From Candidatus Caccovicinus merdipullorum (GTDB lineage Bacteria > Bacillota > Clostridia > Lachnospirales > Lachnospiraceae): a DNA stretch of 48,303 bases. Under the pieces are notes generated by a model that searched no databases, was not told the DNA's origin, and worked only from the letters and a program-made list of their open reading frames with translations. The DNA is taken from assembly GCA_018715905.1 (NCBI GenBank), contig DVKS01000123.1:1-48303 (forward strand). The letters are read 5' to 3'. The position numbers were made by a program, and so were the translations under genes. Positions 15,929-24,158 of the stretch are shown one piece after another; the first letter of the stretch is position 1; every line of letters begins with the position of its first letter.

Positions 15929-16777
15929 TCAAATCCGGTTTCTCATCCGGTAAATTTCCGGACTAACGCCTGCATAGCGGCGGAAAACCTTTCCAAAGTA
16001 ATTTCCACAGGAAAAACCATTTTCTTCTCCGATTTCCTTCACCGTTTTTTCTGTTCCCAAAAGCTGGTTCATGGCGGCCTGAACTCTCTGCCGGTTCAAA
16101 AACTCAATGGGCGGAATACCCATCTCTTTTTTAAAGCACCGGGAAAGATGCGCCGGGGAAACCTTAAATACCGCAGCAACTTCTTCCACCCCCTGAAGAT
16201 GGGAATACTCCTGTCGTATGTATTCCGCGGCTTTTTGGGCCAGGGAGTCCCTTCCCCTGATTCCGGAATTCTCCGCCTCCCGCAAAAGTCCGCATAAAAA
16301 GCCATAGAGAAATTCTCCGCCTTCATACCGCTCAAGCCTTCCGCCCTTAACAAGCCTCCTCTGCATGTCCATAGCCATTCGCACCGGGCGGCTCTCCGGA
16401 TCCAGAAAAATCACATCCTTCCCCAGCGCATTAAGCCTGCCGGCAAAGGGAAGCGCAGCAGGACCGGCAAAATGCAGATAGAGAAATTCCCATTCTGCTC
16501 CGGGAGTATCGGGAAGACAGTACCGGCTGTCTTCCGGAAGGCTTACAAAAAATCCATCTCCCGGCCTGACCCGGTATTCTCTCCCATTCCGGATAAAAAT
16601 CCCCTCTCCCCGGAGGGTATACTGAAATAAAAATCCCCGGAAACTTTCTCTGGCTCCATTGTCAAAATCATAAGTCTCATCTTTGCGCCGCTCAATCCCC
16701 CCATCCAGCAGAAGGAGGGGTTCATCCTCCATGGCGTCCGCATTTAACACGCCAAAAACTCCCTGTTCATAGTTCAT
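15929..16777 (-). CDS. AraC family regulator, probably of the alpha-galactosidase genes
   Basis: 282 residues: N-terminal cupin sensor domain (RGEGIFIRNGREYRVRPGDG) and C-terminal double HTH (VEEVAAVFKVSPAHLSRCFK; VKEIGEENGFSCGNYFGKVF). The start at 16777 is chosen because AAAGGG lies upstream; an in-frame ATG at 16861 falls inside the promoter. It is divergent from the GH27 gene, the usual arrangement for an AraC activator of a glycosidase operon. Confidence 0.9.
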   Translation of the reverse strand: MNYEQGVFGVLNADAMEDEPLLLLDGGIERRKDETYDFDNGARESFRGFLFQYTLRGEGIFIRNGREYRVRPGDGFFVSLPEDSRYCLPDTPGAEWEFLYLHFAGPAALPFAGRLNALGKDVIFLDPESRPVRMAMDMQRRLVKGGRLERYEGGEFLYGFLCGLLREAENSGIRGRDSLAQKAAEYIRQEYSHLQGVEEVAAVFKVSPAHLSRCFKKEMGIPPIEFLNRQRVQAAMNQLLGTEKTVKEIGEENGFSCGNYFGKVFRRYAGVSPEIYRMRNRI

Positions 16778-16832
16778 CAAAAAATTACCCTTTCTGATCA
16801 AATAATCCTTCTTTTTCTTCTGACATGTACCT

Positions 16833-16861
16833 ATTATAATAGTTTTTGCAAGACCAAACAA
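16833..16861 (-). promoter_or_regulatory. araC promoter
   Basis: Minus-strand TTGTTT (16861-16856), 17 bp, TATAAT (16838-16833). The expected start near 16826 lies upstream of the ATG at 16777 and rules out the longer frame. Confidence 0.65.
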
Positions 16862-16930
16862 GGAATATGGGTCCTGCTGGACAGATCAAATTTATAAACA
16901 TAAGCCACAAAAGCGGCAGAAGGAGGAACC

Positions 16931-18253
16931 ATGAACAAAAATACTTTCGCCCTCCGTCCTCCCATGGGATGGAACAGCTACGATTATTATGACACCACAG
17001 TCAATGAAGAACAGGTAAAGAAAAACGCGGACTATATGGCCGCCCGCTTAAAGCCTTTTGGATGGGAATATGTGGTGGTGGACATTCAATGGTATGCTTC
17101 CCGCCCTGGAACCATGCGGGATAAATTTCAGTACATTCCCTTTTCCCATCTGGAGATGGATGAATATTCCCGTCTCATTCCGGATCCGGAACGTTTCCCC
17201 TCCAGCGCCGGCGGGAAAGGCTTCGGACCCCTGGCCGATTACATCCACAGCCTGGGGCTGAAATTCGGCATCCACATCATGCGTGGAATCCCGCGGCAGG
17301 CTGCTCATCTGCACATGGCAGTGTTGGGAACAGACGCTTCCGCTGACCAGATCGCCGACGCACACTCCATCTGCCGCTGGAATCCGGATATGTACGGCGT
17401 ACAGAATACACCAGAAGGCCAGGCTTACTATAATTCCCTTCTGGAGCTTTACGCTTCCTGGGGCGTGGATTATATTAAGTGCGACGATATCTGCAATACC
17501 AATAACCAGCCCTATTCTCCCGCTTATCCCGGCGATCCCTTTGCCGGCAAAGAGGAAATCGCAATGCTGGCCAAAGCCATCCAGCATTGCGGCCGTCCCA
17601 TTGTCCTCTCCCTTTCTCCCGGACCGGCCCTTATCCAGGAAGCCTGGTACTATGAAAAGTATGCCAATATGTGGAGAGTCACCGATGATTTCTGGGACAG
17701 ATGGGATCTGCTGAAAGATATGTTCCGCCGGTGCCAGATATGGCAGAATCATGTGTCACCCGGCTGCTATCCGGACTGCGATATGCTTCCTATGGGCCGT
17801 ATCGGAAAGGGCTTCGGACAGGAAAGAGACTCCCGCTTTACCTACGAAGAGCAGAAAACCATGATGACTCTGTGGTGCATCTTCGGCTCTCCCCTGATGC
17901 TGGGAGCAGAGCTGACCATGCTGGATGAACAGACCCTTTCCCTGCTGACGAACCCCCACATCCTTGCCCTGCTCCCCCTCCCCGCCAGACAGATCCGACT
18001 CACGGAGGATGAGGCAGTATGGACTGCTGTAAATTCGGAAACCGGTGAACGGTACCTGGCATTCTTCAACTTAAGTGATGAAGAGCGAACCCTGTCTCTT
18101 TCCTGGAAAGAATTTCGCGATTCTGCGGCGCAGATACCAGACTGTGCGCCCTCCCGCCTTCTGGATTTATGGTCCGGCCAGGAGCTTCCCCTTTCCGGTC
18201 AGGAAATTTCCTGCCTGCTTCCGGTTCACGGCTGCGCCGCCTGGAAGCTTTAA
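16931..18253 (+). CDS. GH27 family alpha-galactosidase
   Basis: 440 residues, cytosolic (no signal peptide). RPPMGWNSYDYYD at the N terminus is the GH27 hallmark. The nucleophile Asp lies in YIKCDD (D185) and the acid/base Asp in RVTDDFWDRW (D252/D253). The TIM barrel (about 1-340) is followed by a beta-sandwich tail. It hydrolyses terminal alpha-galactosyl residues (melibiose, raffinose family); related family members act on other alpha-linked sugars, so substrate is probable, not certain. AGGAGG ribosome site. It is divergent from the AraC regulator and followed by a truncated GH36 gene. Confidence 0.88.
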   Translation: MNKNTFALRPPMGWNSYDYYDTTVNEEQVKKNADYMAARLKPFGWEYVVVDIQWYASRPGTMRDKFQYIPFSHLEMDEYSRLIPDPERFPSSAGGKGFGPLADYIHSLGLKFGIHIMRGIPRQAAHLHMAVLGTDASADQIADAHSICRWNPDMYGVQNTPEGQAYYNSLLELYASWGVDYIKCDDICNTNNQPYSPAYPGDPFAGKEEIAMLAKAIQHCGRPIVLSLSPGPALIQEAWYYEKYANMWRVTDDFWDRWDLLKDMFRRCQIWQNHVSPGCYPDCDMLPMGRIGKGFGQERDSRFTYEEQKTMMTLWCIFGSPLMLGAELTMLDEQTLSLLTNPHILALLPLPARQIRLTEDEAVWTAVNSETGERYLAFFNLSDEERTLSLSWKEFRDSAAQIPDCAPSRLLDLWSGQELPLSGQEISCLLPVHGCAAWKL

Positions 18254-18268
18254 CCGCAAAGACAATTC

Positions 18269-18296
18269 GGCTCAGGCACATCCCCATGCCTGAGCC
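18269..18296 (+). terminator. stem-loop after the GH27 gene, T-run missing
   Basis: Perfect GGCTCAGGCA-N8-TGCCTGAGCC hairpin right after the stop. The expected T-run is replaced by ATACTTGC, the first codons of the GH36 remnant, suggesting the deletion breakpoint lies at the hairpin's edge. Confidence 0.55.
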
Positions 18297-19538
18297 ATAC
18301 TTGCTCCAGGAGAACATTTCACCTCTCCAGAAGCAGTAATAGCAGAAGGCAGTTCTCTGTATGAGATCTGCGATAACCTGGTTAAAGCCCAGCATCCCCA
18401 AATATCTCCTGCCGATGAAGGAATGGGCATCGTCTTCAATGAGTTCTGTACCACCTGGGGCAATCCTTCCTTTGAAAACATTCAAAAAATCTGTGATAAA
18501 ATTGCCGGAAAGGGAATCCGCTATCTGGTAATCGACTGCGGATGGTATGGCGGAGCAAAAAACTGGTACCGGAACATTGGAGACTGGGACGTAAACGAGA
18601 AAACTTTCCCCGGCGGGCTGAAACAAGCAGCAGACTACATCCGCTCCAGGGGAATGATTCCCGGGTTATGGTTTGAAATGGAAAATACTGCCGATCAGAG
18701 CAGGAGCTACCAGAATACTGCCCATTTAGTAAAAAAGGATGGTGTCCCTCTGACTGTAGGTATGCGGAGATTTTGGGATATGGAGGATCCCTGGGTAGTT
18801 GATTATCTGGAACACAAGGTAATCCGTACCCTGAAGGAATGCGGGTTCGGCTATGTGAAGATCGATTATAACGAAACCATGGGAATGGGCTGCGATGGCG
18901 GAGACAGCCAGGGAGACGGCCTCTACCGGAAAATGGCAGCAAGCAGACGTTTCTTTGAACGGATCCGTCAGGAAATTCCGGATATTGTAATCGAAAACTG
19001 CTCCAGCGGCGGGCACCGTCTGGAGCCTTCATTAATGGAACTGGTAAGCCAGGCAAGCTTTTCCGATGCCCATGAAATACCGGCAATCCCATTAATTGCC
19101 GCCAATCTTCACGCCGTGATCCAGCCAAAGCAGAGCCAGATCTGGGCGGTGATGCGTGCAGACGACAGCGAAGAACGGATTTACTATTCGATCATCTCCA
19201 CCTTTTTAGGCAGAATGTGCCTGAGCGGAGACATCTATGATCTCTCCGAAAGCCAATGGCGGCTGATCCAGGAAGGCATTGCCTTCTACCAAAAAGCGGC
19301 AGAGATTATCAAATACGGAACCACCATCGAAAGAACCTGCAGCACAAAAAGCTACAACCATCCCCAAGGAGAACAGCTGGTCATCCGGGAATGGAACAAT
19401 CGAAGGCTTGTCATTCTCCATCGGTTTGAACATTCAAAAGAGATCCTGCTGCCGCTTCCCCCGGGAGCCAGAATCATGGCTGAATATGGAAGAGCGGACA
19501 GGGATTTCAGTGCGAAGGCGTGGATTTATGAAATCTGA
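18294..19538 (+). pseudogene. GH36 alpha-galactosidase lacking the N-terminal domain
   Basis: About 414 codons open from just after a TGA. Homology begins at LAPGEHFTSPEA, the segment that precedes the catalytic barrel. The nucleophile motif YVKIDYNETMGMG, the acid/base region SFSDAHEIP, and ENCSSGGHRLEP are present, so the barrel and C-terminal domain are complete. The N-terminal beta-supersandwich (about 300 residues of a normal 700-750) is missing. The first ATG (18423) has no properly spaced ribosome site. Probably non-functional; translation by read-through from the GH27 gene is possible but unlikely. Confidence 0.8.
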
Positions 19539-19576
19539 CCTATGATAATCACCTTTCGTCAATCTGCCGAATTTTC

Positions 19577-19605
19577 TTGTCCAATCACCCCATCGGTAGT
19601 ATAAT
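19577..19605 (+). promoter_or_regulatory. promoter of the HydS module
   Basis: TTGTCC (19577-19582), 17 bp, TATAAT (19600-19605). The start is expected near 19612, leaving a leader of about 76 bases with a small GCCGC-cgt-GCGGC hairpin before the first gene. Confidence 0.7.
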
Positions 19606-19687
19606 ATGGATAACCATTTGCTTTGCCTTCCCGCCGCCGTGCGGCCGGAAAGCGCCCGTCTCAGTCCATAAAAAAGGAGAATCTTCT

Positions 19688-20035
19688 ATGACCGTAAAAG
19701 ATGTAAAAGAGATCTTAAATGCCCGCGTCCTTGCCGGTGAAGAGCTGATGGATCAGGAAGTCCGCTCTGCCTGCGGCTCTGATATGATGAGTGATGTCCT
19801 TGCCTTCTCCAAAGATCACTCTGTGCTCCTCACCGGCCTTTGTAATCCTCAGGTAATCCGCACTGCAGAGATGTTAGACATCGTCTGTCTCGTCTTCGTC
19901 CGCGGAAAAGTGCCGGATGACTCGGTAATCCAGATGGCAAAGGACCGGGACCTGGTGGTCCTGGCTACCGGTCACCGGATGTTCTCATCATGCGGCATGC
20001 TTTATGCTGCCGGGCTTGGCGGAGGTGCGATTTAA
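19688..20035 (+). CDS. DRTGG domain protein (first copy)
   Basis: 115-residue stand-alone DRTGG-type domain (MTVKDVKEILNARVLAGEEL; LLTGLCNPQVIRTAEMLDIV). The domain is found in phosphotransacetylase and CBS proteins and is thought to bind a nucleotide or regulatory ligand; its exact role is unknown. The start follows AAAAAAGGAG; an upstream in-frame start at 19577 lies in the promoter and is rejected. Its stop overlaps the next start as TAATG. It is the first gene of the HydS operon, and a second DRTGG gene follows HydS. Confidence 0.82.
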   Translation: MTVKDVKEILNARVLAGEELMDQEVRSACGSDMMSDVLAFSKDHSVLLTGLCNPQVIRTAEMLDIVCLVFVRGKVPDDSVIQMAKDRDLVVLATGHRMFSSCGMLYAAGLGGGAI

Positions 20036-20457
20036 TGGATGATGCGATTCACCTGACTTACACCATATCGCCGGATGACTTTACCCGGGCAGGGGAAGCC
20101 AGCAGCGATGTGAAACGAAAACTGAAACAGATGGGCGTAAGCCCTGAGGCGGTCCGAAAGGTGGCCATCGCCATGTACGAAGGTGAAATCAACATGGTGA
20201 TCCACGCCAATGGCGGCGAGATCCGTGTGGATATCACACCAGAAAAGATCATCATGATTCTGGATGATGTGGGTCCCGGGATCCCCGATGTGAACCTGGC
20301 TATGCAGGCCGGTTACTCCACCGCGCCGGATGAGATCCGTTCCTTAGGCTTTGGCGCCGGGATGGGCCTTCCCAATATGAAAAAATACACCGATGAGATG
20401 AATATCGAAACAGAGATCGGCGTAGGTACGAAAATAACAATGGTGGTGAATATTTAA
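20035..20457 (+). CDS. RsbW-like anti-sigma / serine kinase ATPase
   Basis: 140-residue GHKL ATPase of the anti-sigma type: N-box VAIAMYEGEINMVIHANGG, G1 LDDVGPGIPDV, G2 RSLGFGAGMGLPNMKKY, then GVGTKITMVVNI. The family phosphorylates antagonist proteins or sequesters sigma factors. No sigma factor or STAS antagonist is encoded nearby, so its partner is probably within the HydS module. It overlaps both neighbours by one base (TAATG), so it is tightly coupled to the DRTGG and HydS genes. Confidence 0.88.
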   Translation: MDDAIHLTYTISPDDFTRAGEASSDVKRKLKQMGVSPEAVRKVAIAMYEGEINMVIHANGGEIRVDITPEKIIMILDDVGPGIPDVNLAMQAGYSTAPDEIRSLGFGAGMGLPNMKKYTDEMNIETEIGVGTKITMVVNI

Positions 20458-21851
20458 TGGATAAATTTTATCATTCTGTCCGTCTGAACCCGGACCTGTG
20501 CAAGGGCTGCATCAACTGCATCAAGCGCTGCCCTACCGAAGCCATACGGGTCCGAAACGGAAAGGCGCAGATCAACAGCAAATTCTGCATCGACTGCGGC
20601 GAATGCATCCGCGTCTGTCCCCATCATGCGAAATACGCCATTTATGATAAGCCGGAAGCCATGAAGCAGTACGAATACACTGTGGCCCTTCCTGCCCCCA
20701 GTCTTTACAGCCAGTTTAATAATCTGGATGATGTAAACATTGTATTAAATGCCCTTCTTCTTATGGGATTTAACGATGTATTTGAAGTGAGCGCAGCTGC
20801 CGAGCTGGTGTCGGAAGCCACGCGGGTCTACATAGCAGAACACCGTGACCAGCTCCCCTTCATCAGCACCGCCTGCCCTTCCGTAGTGCGGCTGATCCGC
20901 GTCCGCTTCCCCAATCTGATCCCCCACATGCTGCCCCTGAATCCTCCGGTGGAGGTAGCCGCCATGCTGGCAGTAAAACAGGCCATGGAAAAGACCGGGC
21001 TGCCCCGGGAGAAGATCGGCATCTTCTTTATCTCCCCCTGCCCCTCCAAGGTGACCTACGTAAAGTCTCCTCTGGGCAATGAATTCAGCCAGGTGGACCG
21101 GGTCCTTGCCATCAAGGACATCTACCCGCAGCTTCTCTCCCGGATGAAGGCCGTGGGCAAAGATTATCCGGAAATCGGAACTTCCGGAAAGATCGGCATC
21201 AGCTGGGGAAGGAGCGGCGGCGAATCCAGCGGGCTCCTTTCGGAAAATTACCTGGCGGCCGACGGCATTGAAAATGTAAACCGCGTTCTGGAGGATCTGG
21301 AGGACCAGAAATTTACCAACCTGGAATTTATCGAACTGAACGCCTGCAACGGCGGCTGTGTAGGCGGCATCCTTACCGTAGAAAATCCATACGTAGCTGA
21401 GACGAAGCTGAAACGTCTGCGCCGCTATATGCCGGTAGCCCGCACCCACATGACCAGGGATGCAGAAGAGCTGATCCCCTGGACCACCGGCGTACAGTAC
21501 GAGCCTGTCTTCCGTCTGGGAAATACCATGATGGAAAGCTTCACCCGTTTAAATCAGGTGGAGCGCCTGTGTAAAAAGCTGCCCGGACTGGACTGCGGTT
21601 CCTGCGGCGCCCCCACCTGCAAAGCACTTGCAGAAGACATTGTCCGGGGATATGCTCAGGAAAAAGACTGTGTTTATTATCTCCGCGAAAATCTGCACCG
21701 GCTGTCTGAGGAGGTATCCGTCCTTGCCGATGACCTGGCAGACGGCGGCCGGGGCGGACAGGAGACGCTGCGGATCCTTAAAGAGTATATTCACCGGATT
21801 TCTGATGAAATGAGCCTTTTAGACGGTCAGGAAGGAGAGGAGGACTCTTAA
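20457..21851 (+). CDS. sensory [FeFe] hydrogenase HydS-type protein
   Basis: 464 residues. Two ferredoxin clusters (C15/18/21/25 and C44/47/50/54), then an H-cluster-type domain with L1 STACPSVV (C140), L2 SPCPSKV (C195) and L3 NACNGGC (C297, C301). These give four ligands for the [4Fe-4S] part of an H-cluster, but Ala replaces the proton-relay Cys of TSCCPGW. An extra C-terminal cluster follows (C380, C383, C388, C405) and a helical end (about 410-464) that may signal. The pattern fits the low-activity sensory hydrogenases; a role in sensing H2 or redox state is inference from that family and from the RsbW/DRTGG/PHP neighbours. Confidence 0.85.
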   Translation: MDKFYHSVRLNPDLCKGCINCIKRCPTEAIRVRNGKAQINSKFCIDCGECIRVCPHHAKYAIYDKPEAMKQYEYTVALPAPSLYSQFNNLDDVNIVLNALLLMGFNDVFEVSAAAELVSEATRVYIAEHRDQLPFISTACPSVVRLIRVRFPNLIPHMLPLNPPVEVAAMLAVKQAMEKTGLPREKIGIFFISPCPSKVTYVKSPLGNEFSQVDRVLAIKDIYPQLLSRMKAVGKDYPEIGTSGKIGISWGRSGGESSGLLSENYLAADGIENVNRVLEDLEDQKFTNLEFIELNACNGGCVGGILTVENPYVAETKLKRLRRYMPVARTHMTRDAEELIPWTTGVQYEPVFRLGNTMMESFTRLNQVERLCKKLPGLDCGSCGAPTCKALAEDIVRGYAQEKDCVYYLRENLHRLSEEVSVLADDLADGGRGGQETLRILKEYIHRISDEMSLLDGQEGEEDS

Positions 21852-21854
21852 TTT

Positions 21855-22205
21855 ATGTATACCGTTCAGCAATTAATTGACAGCGGGCTTTTTGCCCTGC
21901 TGAATAAGGGGGATGAGACGGAGCGGGAGATCACGGTCCCCTTCTGCTGCGATCTCTTAAGCGTAGCCATGGGCAGAGCTCCTGCAGGATGTGCCTGGGT
22001 GACGGTCATGGGAAATATGAACACTCTGGCAGTGGCTTCCCTGACAGATGCGGCCTGTGTCATCATGGCCGAAGGCTGCACACTGGATGAGACCGCCTCT
22101 GCTAAGGCCAGGGTCCAGGGAATCACCGTGCTTAAGACAGACCTTCCCATTTTTGAGGCAGCTCTGGCCGTCCATGAGAAACTCTCCGGCGGCGGATTAT
22201 GTTAA
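21855..22205 (+). CDS. DRTGG domain protein (second copy)
   Basis: 116 residues, distantly similar in layout to the first DRTGG gene of the operon (MYTVQQLIDSGLFALLNKGD; WVTVMGNMNTLAVASLTDAA; ARVQGITVLKTDLPIFEAAL). Probably a small ligand-binding regulator. It begins 3 bases after the HydS stop, preceded by GGAGAGGAGG within the hydS end, and overlaps the PHP gene by 7 bases. Confidence 0.8.
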   Translation: MYTVQQLIDSGLFALLNKGDETEREITVPFCCDLLSVAMGRAPAGCAWVTVMGNMNTLAVASLTDAACVIMAEGCTLDETASAKARVQGITVLKTDLPIFEAALAVHEKLSGGGLC

Positions 22206-22927
22206 ATCTCACCTACGATCTTCATATCCACTCCTGCCTTTCCCCCTGCGGAGATGAAGATATGACGCCGGCCAATATCGCCGGCATGGCGGCAGTTCTG
22301 GGGCTGGATGTAATCGCCCTGACAGACCATAATTCCAGCAAAAACTGTCCGGCTCTCATGGCCGCCTCCAAAGAATACGGCGTTTTAGCCATTCCGGGAA
22401 TGGAACTGACCACTTCCGAGGAAGTTCATGCAGTCTGTCTCTTTTCCCGGCTGGAAGCGGCTCTGGACTTTGATCAGTATGTGTACCGCCATCTGATTCC
22501 TTTCCCCAATAAGGAAGAGATTTTCGGACGTCAGCTGATTTATGACTGTCAGGATCAGATCTGCGGAACCGTTCCCAATCTGCTGATCAACAGCACGGAC
22601 ATTTCCTTTGACGGGCTGTGGGAACTGGTCCGCAGCTATGAGGGCGTCATGTTCCCCGCCCATATCGACAAATCTTCCAACAGCCTTCTGTCTAACCTTG
22701 GTTCCATTCCGCCGGACAGCAGATTTGTCACCGCAGAAGTGAAAGACTTAAAAAAACTCCATGAACTGAAGCGCCAAAATCCCTATCTGGAAAACTGCCG
22801 GATTATCAGCAATTCTGATGCCCATTATCTGGAGCATATCCAGGAACCGGGTCTGACAATCCTGGCTGAAGAAAAGAGCGCAGAAGCTGTCATACAGACG
22901 CTTCTCTCACCGTTTTCATCGAAATAA
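22199..22927 (+). CDS. PHP domain phosphoesterase
   Basis: 242-residue PHP-fold protein. Metal-binding motifs are visible: DLHIHSCLSPCG (first), ALTDHNSS (second), PGMELTTSEEVHAVCL (third), FPAHIDKSS and ISNSDAHYLEH (last). The family hydrolyses phosphoesters, including nucleotides and histidinol phosphate. In this operon it may remove a signal nucleotide; the substrate is unknown. Last gene of the HydS module, with a 7-base overlap with the DRTGG gene; a terminator follows. Confidence 0.87.
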   Translation: MLNLTYDLHIHSCLSPCGDEDMTPANIAGMAAVLGLDVIALTDHNSSKNCPALMAASKEYGVLAIPGMELTTSEEVHAVCLFSRLEAALDFDQYVYRHLIPFPNKEEIFGRQLIYDCQDQICGTVPNLLINSTDISFDGLWELVRSYEGVMFPAHIDKSSNSLLSNLGSIPPDSRFVTAEVKDLKKLHELKRQNPYLENCRIISNSDAHYLEHIQEPGLTILAEEKSAEAVIQTLLSPFSSK

Positions 22928-22946
22928 CGATGCGGATCATTTCCGG

Positions 22947-22986
22947 AATTCCTCTGCCGCAGATACATTGACAGAGGAATTTTTTT
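22947..22986 (+). terminator. HydS module terminator
   Basis: AATTCCTCTG / CAGAGGAATT stem followed by a T-run, 20 bases after the PHP stop. Its right arm overlaps the -35 box of the sdpR promoter. Confidence 0.8.
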
Positions 22987-23024
22987 ATGCTATTCTTTAT
23001 TTAGATGTTTTTCTAAATATCTAA
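22968..23024 (+). promoter_or_regulatory. sdpRI promoter and ArsR-type operator
   Basis: TTGACA (22968-22973), 17 bp, TATTCT (22991-22996), with an inverted repeat TTAGAT-N12-ATCTAA (23001-23024) covering the expected start. This is the geometry of an ArsR-family autorepressor. Confidence 0.65.
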
Positions 23025-23123
23025 GTAAGTGCCGGTTTCATCTGCACTTCCGCAAATCTCCGCCGGCTCCGGATATTTATTTTTTCCGCCGGCCGGACCG
23101 GAACAGAGAAAGGAGATGCTGCC

Positions 23124-23402
23124 TTGGCTTTTGGCGACACGTTTAAGGCCCTGTCTGATCCCACACGCCGGGAAATCCTGAATCTGCTGAAAGATGGCCC
23201 CATGACTGCAGGCGAGATCGTTTCCCATTTTTCCATGACAGGCGCTACGATTTCCCACCATCTATCCATCCTCCAGCAGGCAGGTATTATTGATGGCGAA
23301 AAAAAGGGAAAGTATATTTACTATTCACTGAACACCACCGTGATGGATGACATCCTCCGATGGATTCTGCAGCTGAAAGGAGAAAACAGCGATGAAAAAT
23401 AA
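23124..23402 (+). CDS. sdpR: ArsR/SdpR family autorepressor
   Basis: 92-residue ArsR-type winged helix: FKALSDPTRREILNLLKDG and SHFSMTGATISHHLSILQQA, ending YYSLNTTVMDDILRWI. It has no metal-binding CxC in the recognition helix, so it fits the SdpR subgroup, which is titrated by its membrane partner SdpI rather than by metal. The start is TTG with AAAGGAG 7-8 bases upstream. It overlaps sdpI by 11 bases. Confidence 0.88.
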   Translation: MAFGDTFKALSDPTRREILNLLKDGPMTAGEIVSHFSMTGATISHHLSILQQAGIIDGEKKGKYIYYSLNTTVMDDILRWILQLKGENSDEK

Positions 23403-24045
23403 AAAACTGCGGATCATCGCCTACCTGATTCCGCTTCTCGTACTGGCCGTGACGGCCTGTCTCTATCCCCGCCTGCCGGAACAGATTCCCACAAACTGGA
23501 GTGTGGACGGTACCGTGACCTACAGTGAAAAACATGAAATCTGGCTTATTGCGGGGATGGGAATTCTCTTTGCGGTACTTTTCGATATTCTCCCCAAAAT
23601 CGATCCCAGAAAAGAAAACTATAAGAAATTCGGCTCCTATTACGACGGCTTCTGCATAGCCATGCAGCTTTTTATGGCTGCCATGTCCGCGCTGATCCTT
23701 CTGGCATCCTTCCATCCGGGGAAAATCGCCGTCAGCCACATTGTTGCGGTCCTTGTGGGCGTCCTGCTGATGGGCCTGGGCAATATCATGCCGAAAATCA
23801 AAAGCAACTTCTACATGGGCATAAAGACGCCCTGGACCCTCTCCGATGACCAGATCTGGCATCGTACTCACAGGCTGGGGGGACGGCTCTTTGTGGCTGC
23901 CGGCGCTGTGATGGTGCTGTCTGTACTGTTTCTTCCATTAAAGCCAGCTTTTTTCCTGAGCATGGTCTGCATCCTCGCTGCAGCCCTTATTCCAGGTGTT
24001 ATGTCATATTTCTGGTGGAAAAAGGCAAATCCGAAAAAATCATAA
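23392..24045 (+). CDS. SdpI family membrane protein (DUF1648)
   Basis: 217 residues with about six membrane helices (first at about 7-24). The DUF1648 signature LPEQIPTNWSVDGTVTYS follows helix 1, and the C-terminal SdpI part shows GIKTPWTLSDDQIWHRTHRL. In Bacillus, SdpI is immunity protein and sensor that sequesters SdpR. No SdpC-type toxin gene is nearby, so here it may respond to foreign toxins or envelope stress. Translation is coupled to sdpR. Confidence 0.88.
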   Translation: MKNKKLRIIAYLIPLLVLAVTACLYPRLPEQIPTNWSVDGTVTYSEKHEIWLIAGMGILFAVLFDILPKIDPRKENYKKFGSYYDGFCIAMQLFMAAMSALILLASFHPGKIAVSHIVAVLVGVLLMGLGNIMPKIKSNFYMGIKTPWTLSDDQIWHRTHRLGGRLFVAAGAVMVLSVLFLPLKPAFFLSMVCILAAALIPGVMSYFWWKKANPKKS

Positions 24046-24063
24046 GAAAACGCACAAAATTTC

Positions 24064-24099
24064 TTGACTTAAAGTGCACTTTATGGTTTATGGTATAAA
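24064..24099 (+). promoter_or_regulatory. DUF362 gene promoter with a 14-bp palindrome
   Basis: TTGACT (24064-24069) is followed directly by the perfect palindrome TAAAGTGCACTTTA (24070-24083) and then by TATGGT (24089-24094, 19-bp spacer) or TATAAA (24094-24099). A palindrome filling the spacer, with a long spacer, suggests a repressor or a MerR-style activator; the regulator is not identified. Confidence 0.6.
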
Positions 24100-24158
24100 A
24101 AGCAGAATATCCTGCCCTTCAGGATAACGCAAATTATTTCAAAGGGGGAAACTTTCAT

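Noticed and set aside
16778..16861. Longer N terminus for the AraC regulator
   Set aside because: The start would lie in the -35 box of its own promoter, and the internal ATG at 16777 has a good ribosome site.
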